Of a stretch of DNA of 64,000 bases, positions 54,261 to 64,000 are shown in pieces. Position 1 is the stretch's first letter. Each line of letters begins with the position of its first letter. Source of the stretch: Selenomonas sp. AB3002 (GTDB lineage: Bacteria; Bacillota; Negativicutes; Selenomonadales; Selenomonadaceae); NCBI RefSeq assembly GCF_000702545.1, contig NZ_JNIO01000007.1:163501-227500 (forward strand), given 5' to 3'. Both the position numbers and the translations under genes were made by a program. The notes under the pieces were generated by a model. It was not told the origin of the DNA and did not search any database. It saw nothing but the letters and a program-made list of their open reading frames with translations.

Positions 54261-55013
54261 ATGGCAGAGCTTTTGACGATAAAGAACCTCCGGGCGGGGG
54301 TGGAAGACAAGGAAATCTTGAAGGGCATTGACCTTAGCCTGGGCAGGGGCGAGGTACACGTGCTGTTGGGGCCCAATGGCTCCGGCAAGTCCACTTTGAT
54401 GAACGTGCTGCTGGGGCATCCCAAGTATCAGGTGACTGAGGGCGCGATTGAATTCGAAGGCGAGGACCTGCTGGAGAAGGCTGCCTACGAGCGGGCAAGG
54501 GCGGGGCTGTTCCTGTCCTTCCAGTCTCCGGAGGAGATACCGGGCATCACCCTTGAAAACATGATCCGCACGGCGAAGCAGGCCATCACGGGGGAGAAGG
54601 TGAAACTCCTGCCCTTCCGCAAGGCCTTGAAGGCTGCCATGGAAGAATTGCAGATGTCCCCCGAGTATGCCCAGCGCTATCTCAATGTGGGCTTTTCCGG
54701 CGGCGAGAAGAAGCGGGCGGAGATACTGCAGCTCCTGATGCTCTCACCGAAGCTGGCTCTCCTTGACGAGACTGATTCAGGACTTGATGTGGATGCGGTG
54801 CAGGTGGTTTCCGCCGGGGTGGCGCGTTTCCAGCAGGAGAATCCCGACAGCTCCGTGCTGATCATCACCCACAACACCCGCATTCTGGAGAAGCTGAAGG
54901 TGGACAAGGTGCATGTGCTGATGGAAGGCAAGGTCATAGAGGAAGGCGGCCCTGAGCTGATTGCCTCTGTGAATGACCACGGCTTCACCCATCTGCTGGA
55001 TGCGGAGGGGTGA
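54261..55013 (+). CDS. sufC: Fe-S cluster assembly ATPase SufC
   Basis: 250 residues of the ABC-ATPase family. Walker A GPNGSGKST, signature FSGGEKKRAE and Walker B LALLDETDSGLD are intact; the SufC-typical LGHPKYQVTEGAI and LSFQSPEEIPGI segments are present. It powers the SufBCD scaffold. First gene of sufCBDSU; start ATG 54261 after AAAGGAG. Confidence 0.97.
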   Translation: MAELLTIKNLRAGVEDKEILKGIDLSLGRGEVHVLLGPNGSGKSTLMNVLLGHPKYQVTEGAIEFEGEDLLEKAAYERARAGLFLSFQSPEEIPGITLENMIRTAKQAITGEKVKLLPFRKALKAAMEELQMSPEYAQRYLNVGFSGGEKKRAEILQLLMLSPKLALLDETDSGLDVDAVQVVSAGVARFQQENPDSSVLIITHNTRILEKLKVDKVHVLMEGKVIEEGGPELIASVNDHGFTHLLDAEG

Positions 55014-55017
55014 GCTG

Positions 55018-56424
55018 ATGGGAAAGAAAAAGACTTATGTGGAGGACATCGAGCGTGCCCTCTACGATATCAAGGATGTTGACCATAGCCTCTATAAGTC
55101 CAAGTCCGGCCTTACGGAGGAGATTATCCGGGATATTTCCAAGAGGAAGAACGACCCTGATTGGATGCTCCAGTTCCGCTTGAAATCTTTGGCAGTTTAC
55201 AACAGCCTTTCCCTGCCGGCCTGGGGGCCGGATATTTCCGAGCTGGATATGGATGAGATTGTCACCTACGTCCAGCCGGATGCCAAGATGACCGGGGATT
55301 GGCAGCAGGTGCCTGAGGATATCAAGGACACCTTTGACCGCCTGGGCATCCCCGAGGCAGAGCAGAAGTCCCTGGGGGGTGTAGGTGCCCAGTATGACTC
55401 CGAAGTGGTTTACCACTCCATTCAGGAAGACCTGGTGAAGCAGGGGGTCATCTACACTGATATGGAGACGGCCCTGCGTGAGCATGAGGATATTGTCAAA
55501 GAATACTTCATGACCCTGGTGCCTCCCAAAGACCACAAGTTCGCTGCCCTCCACGGGGCGGTGTGGTCCGGCGGTTCCTTCGTCTACGTGCCCGAGGGGG
55601 TGCAGGTGGAGATTCCCCTGCAGTCCTACTTCCGGCTGAATGCGGCGGGAGCAGGGCAGTTCGAGCATACCCTCATTATTGTAGAAAAAGGGGCAGGGCT
55701 CCATTTCATCGAGGGCTGTTCCGCGCCGAGGCATAACGTGACCAATCTCCATGCAGGCTGCGTGGAGCTCTTTGTGAAGGAAGGGGCCCGTCTCCGCTAC
55801 TCCACCATTGAGAACTGGAGCCGCAATATGATGAACCTGAACACCAAGCGGGCCCTGGTGGAGAAGGACGGCCTGATCGAGTGGGTCAGTGGTTCCTTCG
55901 GCTCCCATATCTCCTGCCTCTATCCCTGCAGCGTGCTCCACGGGGAGAACGCGCGCTGCGAGTTCACGGGAGTGACCTTTGCTTCCAAAGGCCAGAATCT
56001 GGACACAGGGGCCAGCGTCATACACGCCGCACCCCATACCTCCGCCAATATCAACACCCGCACCATTTCCAAGGCCGGCGGCGCTGCCACCTATAGAAGC
56101 GCCGTGAAGGTGACGAAAAATGCTCCCTACGCCAAGTGCTCAGTGAACTGCGAGTCCCTGATGCTGGACGATGAATCGAGAAGCGATACCCTGCCTGTCA
56201 TGGACATTGAGGGCAAGGAAGCCAATATCGGCCACGAGGCCAAGATTGGCCGCATCAGCGACGAGGCCATCTTCTACCTGATGAGCAGGGGCATTGATGA
56301 AAACGAGGCCAGGGCCATGATTGTCAGAGGGTTCGTGGAGCCTATTGCCAAAGAACTGCCGCTGGAGTATGCGGTGGAAATGAATAATCTTGTTAATCTG
56401 GAATTAGAAGGGACAATGGGGTGA
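55018..56424 (+). CDS. sufB: Fe-S cluster assembly scaffold SufB
   Basis: 468 residues from ATG 55018 (GGAGGGG upstream; stop of sufC 4 bp before). The core motifs EGCSAPRHNVTNLHAGCVELFVKEGARLRYSTIENWS and the C-terminal SRGIDENEARAMIVRGFVEPIAKELPLEYAVEMNNLVNLELEGTMG are SufB-specific. Conserved cysteines include those of EGCSAP and CEFTG. It builds the cluster together with SufC and SufD. Confidence 0.97.
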   Translation: MGKKKTYVEDIERALYDIKDVDHSLYKSKSGLTEEIIRDISKRKNDPDWMLQFRLKSLAVYNSLSLPAWGPDISELDMDEIVTYVQPDAKMTGDWQQVPEDIKDTFDRLGIPEAEQKSLGGVGAQYDSEVVYHSIQEDLVKQGVIYTDMETALREHEDIVKEYFMTLVPPKDHKFAALHGAVWSGGSFVYVPEGVQVEIPLQSYFRLNAAGAGQFEHTLIIVEKGAGLHFIEGCSAPRHNVTNLHAGCVELFVKEGARLRYSTIENWSRNMMNLNTKRALVEKDGLIEWVSGSFGSHISCLYPCSVLHGENARCEFTGVTFASKGQNLDTGASVIHAAPHTSANINTRTISKAGGAATYRSAVKVTKNAPYAKCSVNCESLMLDDESRSDTLPVMDIEGKEANIGHEAKIGRISDEAIFYLMSRGIDENEARAMIVRGFVEPIAKELPLEYAVEMNNLVNLELEGTMG

Positions 56425-56428
56425 CGAA

Positions 56429-57268
56429 ATGGAAGCAATATCACAAGAAATCTTTTCCGCTATCCCCATGCCCACCTGGCGCTGGCTGGGGGTCAACGAG
56501 GCGAAAGTCCCGGCGGGGGTCAGTAGCAAGGAAACCAAGATAAAGAAAATCACGCTGCTGGCGGGGGAGAAGCGGACAGTCTCACGCAAGGAAACGGCTG
56601 GCAGCAAGGAATTGCATATCATACTGGAACCCTGGGCAGACCTGACCCTGGAGCAGGCAGTGCTCCTGGATGCTGGCAAGTCTTCGGCAACCAAGGTGAA
56701 GGTCACGGTGAAGGACGGTGCAAGGTTCAACTATACCGGGGCTTTCCTGGGGGGCAAAGAGGCTGTAACGGAATTGGAAGTTGAACTTTCAGGGAAAGAA
56801 GCCAAGGCTGATGTCTGGGCTCTTTATTTGGGAGATTCAGCCAACAAGCTGGACATGAACTACATTATTCGCCAGCAGGGCCGCCGCACCGAGGCCAATA
56901 TGCAGGTGCGGGGAGCTTTGCTTTCGGGGGCGGAGAAAATCTTCCGGGGCACCCTGGATTTCCTGCAGGGCACCAAAGGCTCCGTGGGACGGGAGAATGA
57001 GGAAGTGCTGCTGCTGTCCGACGATGTGCGGAACCGCAGCGTGCCTCTCATGCTTTCCCACGAGGACGAAGTGGACGGCCACCATGCTGTGAGCGTAGGG
57101 CAGATGGATGAGGAGAAGCTCTTTTATCTGATGAGCCGGGGCCTCAGTCCTCAGGAGGCCAGGCGGCTGATGGTCACCGCTATCCTCCAGCCGGTGCTGG
57201 ACCGCTTCTCCACAGACCTGCGGGAAGATTTGACGAGGGAACTGGAAGGGAGGCTTACCCATGAGTGA
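56429..57268 (+). CDS. sufD: SufD-like scaffold protein (short form)
   Basis: 279 residues, against about 350-430 in well-studied SufD, because the N-terminal helical part is reduced. The beta-helix core (LHIILEPWADLTLEQAVLLDAG, LGDSANKLDMNYIIRQQGRRTEANMQVRGAL) and C-terminal HEDEVDGHHAVSVGQMDEEKLFYLMSRGLSPQEARRLMVTAILQPVLDRF with the conserved His are intact. It pairs with SufB. Its end overlaps the sufS start by 8 bp. Confidence 0.93.
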   Translation: MEAISQEIFSAIPMPTWRWLGVNEAKVPAGVSSKETKIKKITLLAGEKRTVSRKETAGSKELHIILEPWADLTLEQAVLLDAGKSSATKVKVTVKDGARFNYTGAFLGGKEAVTELEVELSGKEAKADVWALYLGDSANKLDMNYIIRQQGRRTEANMQVRGALLSGAEKIFRGTLDFLQGTKGSVGRENEEVLLLSDDVRNRSVPLMLSHEDEVDGHHAVSVGQMDEEKLFYLMSRGLSPQEARRLMVTAILQPVLDRFSTDLREDLTRELEGRLTHE

Positions 57269-58484
57269 GCAGGATTTTCTGAGGGATTTTCCCCTTTTGA
57301 ACAACAAGACAAACAGCATTGCCTACCTGGACAACGGTGCCACCACCCAGAAGCCTGAGTCCGTGATACAGGCCATCTGCGGCTATTACGGCGGCTGCAA
57401 TGCCAACCCCCACCGGGGAGCCTATGCCCTGTCGGTGAAGGCTACGGATATCTATGAGAATGCCCGGGCCAAGACGGCGAAGTTCATCAATGCCAAACGC
57501 CCGGAGGAAATCATATTCACCAAGAATGCCACGGAAGCCTTGAACCTTGTGGCTTACTCCTACGGCCTTGCCAACGTGGGACAGGGAGATGAAATAGTCA
57601 TCACCATCTCCGAGCATCACAGCAATCTGGTGCCCTGGCAGCATGTGGCGAAGGCGAAGGGAGCAACCCTCAAGTACATCTACCTGGAGGAGGACGGCAA
57701 TCTCTCTCAGGAAGATATTGCTGCCAAGATCACAGAGCGTACCAAGATAGTGGCCGTGACCCAGGTTTCCAATGTCCTGGGCCTCAAGAATGATGTGAAA
57801 TCCATCGTGCAGAAGGCCCACAGCGCGGGGGCGGCAGTAGTGGTGGACGGCTCCCAGAGCGTGGCCCACATGAAAGTGGATGTGCAGGACCTGGATGCGG
57901 ATTTCTTCGCCTTCTCCGGCCACAAGATGCTCTCTCCCATGGGCATTGGCGTGCTCTATGGCAAGTATGAGATTTTGGATAAGATGAGTCCCTTCCTTTT
58001 TGGCGGGGATATGATTGAGTATGTGGAAGAGCAAAGCACCACCTATGCCGAACTGCCCTCCAAGTTTGAGGCGGGCACCCAGAACGTGGGCGGTGCCGCA
58101 GGCCTTTCTGCCGCCATCGACTATCTGGAGAAGATTGGCTTTGACCGCATCGAGGCCATTGAAAAAGATTTGGTGGACTACGCCCTGCCGAAGCTCAGGG
58201 AAATGCCCTTCATCGAGCTTTACGGCTGCGATAGCAAGCGGGCGAACAAGACGGGCATCATCACCTTCAACGTGAAGGACGTCCACCCTCACGATGTGGC
58301 CAGTATCCTGGACAGCCAGGGAGTAGCTGTGCGGGCGGGCCATCACTGCGCCCAGCCCCTCATGAAGTATCTGCGCCAGAATGCCACCTGCCGGGCCAGC
58401 TTCTACCTCTACAACACCCGGGAGGATGTTGACCGCTGGCTGGAAGCCTTGACCAAAGTAAGGAGGGTCATGCACCTTGAATGA
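57261..58484 (+). CDS. sufS: Cysteine desulfurase SufS
   Basis: 407 residues, group II cysteine desulfurase. It delivers sulfur from cysteine. IAYLDNGATTQKPESVI, the PLP lysine in FSGHKMLSPMGIGVLYGK, VRAGHHCAQPLM and the active-site cysteine in NATCRASFYLYN are all present. The end overlaps the sufU start by 8 bp. Confidence 0.97.
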   Translation: MSEQDFLRDFPLLNNKTNSIAYLDNGATTQKPESVIQAICGYYGGCNANPHRGAYALSVKATDIYENARAKTAKFINAKRPEEIIFTKNATEALNLVAYSYGLANVGQGDEIVITISEHHSNLVPWQHVAKAKGATLKYIYLEEDGNLSQEDIAAKITERTKIVAVTQVSNVLGLKNDVKSIVQKAHSAGAAVVVDGSQSVAHMKVDVQDLDADFFAFSGHKMLSPMGIGVLYGKYEILDKMSPFLFGGDMIEYVEEQSTTYAELPSKFEAGTQNVGGAAGLSAAIDYLEKIGFDRIEAIEKDLVDYALPKLREMPFIELYGCDSKRANKTGIITFNVKDVHPHDVASILDSQGVAVRAGHHCAQPLMKYLRQNATCRASFYLYNTREDVDRWLEALTKVRRVMHLE

Positions 58485-58908
58485 TTTGGAAGCCATCTAC
58501 ACGGAAGTCATCACCGAGCACAGCCGCTGTCAGGAAAACAAGCACCCCCTGACCTGTGCTACCTGCTGCCAGAAGGGACACAACCCTTCCTGCGGCGACG
58601 AGATAACCCTGGAACTGCAGGTGGAGGAGGGCAAAGTAAAAGATGCCGCCTTCACCGGGGCCGGCTGTGCCATCTCCCAGGCCTCCACAGATATCATGAT
58701 TGACCTCATGCGGGGCAAGAGCGTGGAGGAGGCCAAGGGACTGACAGAGAAATTCATCGGCATGATCAAGCGTGAAATCACCGATGAGGAAGAACTGGAA
58801 GACTTGGACGAGGCCATCGCCCTCAAGAACATCGCCAATATGCCTGCCAGAGTGAAGTGCGCCCTGCTGGCGTGGCGGACGATGAGAGAAGCACTGGAGC
58901 ATAAATGA
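58477..58908 (+). CDS. sufU: SufU sulfur acceptor (zinc-dependent)
   Basis: 143 residues. The start is TTG 58477; no in-frame ATG is available at the N-terminus and GGAGGG is about 10 nt upstream. SufU accepts persulfide from SufS through zinc-ligand exchange. The gene carries the expected cysteines in NPSCGDE, GAGCAISQAS and VKCALLAWRTM plus an additional TCATCCQ. It completes sufCBDSU. Confidence 0.93.
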   Translation: MNDLEAIYTEVITEHSRCQENKHPLTCATCCQKGHNPSCGDEITLELQVEEGKVKDAAFTGAGCAISQASTDIMIDLMRGKSVEEAKGLTEKFIGMIKREITDEEELEDLDEAIALKNIANMPARVKCALLAWRTMREALEHK

Positions 58909-58909
58909 C

Positions 58910-58950
58910 AAAGAAGCTGCTTTCCTTGATGAGTGGAAAGCAGCTTCTTT
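58910..58950. terminator. Bidirectional terminator between sufU and the Rrf2 gene
   Basis: AAGAAGCTGCTTTCC/GGAAAGCAGCTTCTT stem with A and T flanks on both sides. Confidence 0.88.
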
Positions 58951-58954
58951 TGAT

Positions 58955-59350
58955 TCACAGCAGGTCCGTTAGCTTCTTATTATAGAAAAAGTCATGCACC
59001 AGTTGATTGTACTCTGTCCAGAGGGGGAGGGTCTTGCAGCCGCCCTGGCGGGCACAGTCGAAGTCCTTGCGGCTGAGGCAGGCCACAGGAGAGAGGGAAC
59101 CTTCCATCAGTTCGATAATCTCGCCCACGGAGTATTCCTCAGGCTTGCGGCAGAGCTTGTAGCCGCCACCTTTGCCGCTGGCTCCCACCAGGAAGCCTCC
59201 TGTCACCAAATCCTTCACGATGATTTCCAAGTATTTCTTGGAAATCTCCTGCCGGGCGGCGATGTCCTTCAAGGGGATGAACTTTCCTTCGTCGTTCTCC
59301 GCCAGGTCAAGCATGACACGCAGGGCATAGCGCCCACGAGTGGAAATCAT
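58955..59350 (-). CDS. Rrf2-family regulator (IscR/CymR-like)
   Basis: 131 residues. The winged helix-turn-helix (ISTRGRYALRVMLDLAEND, IPLKDIAARQEISKKYLEIIVKDLVTGGFLVGASGKGGGYKL) is followed by three cysteines (CLSRKDFDC, GGC) in a spacing like the IscR cluster site. It probably senses Fe-S state and controls the adjacent suf operon. It could also be the regulator of the sulfur promoters described here, as CymR is in Bacillus; neither is shown. ATG 59350 follows an AGGAGC-type site. Confidence 0.9.
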   Translation of the reverse strand: MISTRGRYALRVMLDLAENDEGKFIPLKDIAARQEISKKYLEIIVKDLVTGGFLVGASGKGGGYKLCRKPEEYSVGEIIELMEGSLSPVACLSRKDFDCARQGGCKTLPLWTEYNQLVHDFFYNKKLTDLL

Positions 59351-59443
59351 GTAATCAGCTCCTTCAGTTTTTACCTATTATACCTTAGGGTGAATAGGCT
59401 GGCAATGCTTAAAAATAATCCCGTAACTTTTTTAAAAAAGTTG

Positions 59444-59472
59444 TTGACAAACACCTTCGAGACGTGTATCAT
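59444..59472 (+). promoter_or_regulatory. rRNA promoter P1
   Basis: TTGACA (59444-59449), 17 nt, TATCAT (59467-59472), preceded by an A/T-rich UP-like stretch. Confidence 0.8.
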
Positions 59473-59579
59473 AATACAAGTCGCTAACGGGAGCGGCAAG
59501 CACGAAAGAGTTTCCTACAATATAAAAGAGAGCCTTGATTGGCCAGCAAAAATATTGAAAAAGAAATTCAAAAAAGTGC

Positions 59580-59608
59580 TTGACACTCCGAAAGAGACAA
59601 GATAAAAT
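59580..59608 (+). promoter_or_regulatory. rRNA promoter P2
   Basis: TTGACA (59580-59585), 17 nt, TAAAAT (59603-59608), also with an A-rich upstream stretch. The leader from here to 59811 holds only antitermination/processing sequences such as TTGAAAACTAAACA. Confidence 0.8.
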
Positions 59609-59811
59609 AAATAAGTCGCTTCAAGCGAGCGGCTCTTGAGAAATCAAGTTGTTCCTTGAAAACTAAACAATGCAAAATGAATCATGCAACATGATTCAAG
59701 CCAGATGTTAGTCAAACCTTTTGGTTTGAAATAAAACATCGATTGGTATGAACAACATAGCAATCGGCAATTTCTTTAACAAATGAGAGCTTGATTAAGT
59801 TCTTCAATACT

Positions 59812-64000
<4,189 letters not shown>

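Overview
The window looks like chromosome of an anaerobic Negativicutes bacterium, most likely Selenomonadaceae (Selenomonas or a near relative). The basis is a Negativicutes-type 16S gene, a Selenomonas-like flagellin N-terminus, diaminopimelate dehydrogenase, SufCBDSU and generally GC-rich Firmicutes-style genes with strong Shine-Dalgarno sites. The genus is an inference. No phage, integrase or CRISPR array was seen.

Layout. 1-5.2 kb: a leftward signalling operon (two-sensor-domain degenerate GGDEF-EAL protein, lone receiver, PTS EIIC-like membrane protein, BMP-type binding protein cut by the window edge). 5.3-5.5 kb: a dense cluster of DnaA boxes. 5.5-10.5 kb: gamma-carbonic-anhydrase-like protein, ddh, mnmG and a sigma factor, with two paralogous micro-loci that each encode a 20-residue hydrophobic peptide facing a convergent antisense promoter (candidate type I toxin-antitoxin modules). 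10.6-24.4 kb: two small proteins, a flagellin carrying a metallopeptidase insert (flagellinolysin type), two tandem amino-acid-permease/histidine-kinase fusions, cstA, rpiB, glyA, a LacI regulator, a GutA-type EIIA. 24.4-34.8 kb: tRNA-Gln, then a sulfur block: methyltransferase, cystathionine gamma-lyase-like and cystathionine beta-synthase/cysteine-synthase-like enzymes, a NifX/NifB/NifH/NifD/NifK-like cluster best read as a methylthio-alkane-reductase-type system, and a DAACS symporter. 34.8-45.4 kb: an AT-richer defence island with a type I restriction-modification system, an extra methylase/specificity fusion, an unknown protein and a YhcG-type PD-(D/E)XK nuclease. 45.4-54.2 kb: small palindrome-ended repeats, an esterase/ATP-grasp/C39-like/DUF2292 operon, a truncated sensor, a sulfate-binding lipoprotein, metY and cysK. 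54.2-59.4 kb: sufCBDSU and an Rrf2 regulator. 59.4-64 kb: rRNA promoters, 16S, spacer without tRNA, and 23S running off the edge.

Common logic. Much of the right half concerns sulfur: three promoters about 9-18 kb apart (24655, 33369, 51565) share the same -35, 17-nt spacer pattern and similar -10, and two of them are followed by a short leader with a covarying hairpin that overlaps an intrinsic terminator. This suggests one sulfur regulon joining organosulfur salvage (nitrogenase-like cluster), transsulfuration, O-acetylhomoserine sulfhydrylation, sulfate binding and uptake of an amino acid. The nitrogenase-like proteins keep P-cluster and cofactor ligands but lack a His195 equivalent and nifEN, so dinitrogen fixation is unlikely.

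The most unusual items are the two paralogous peptide/antisense micro-loci, the covarying attenuator leaders of the sulfur regulon, the nitrogenase-like cluster with an additional cysteine motif, the DnaA-box cluster away from dnaA, and the roughly 100-nt insertion in the V1 region of 16S rRNA.
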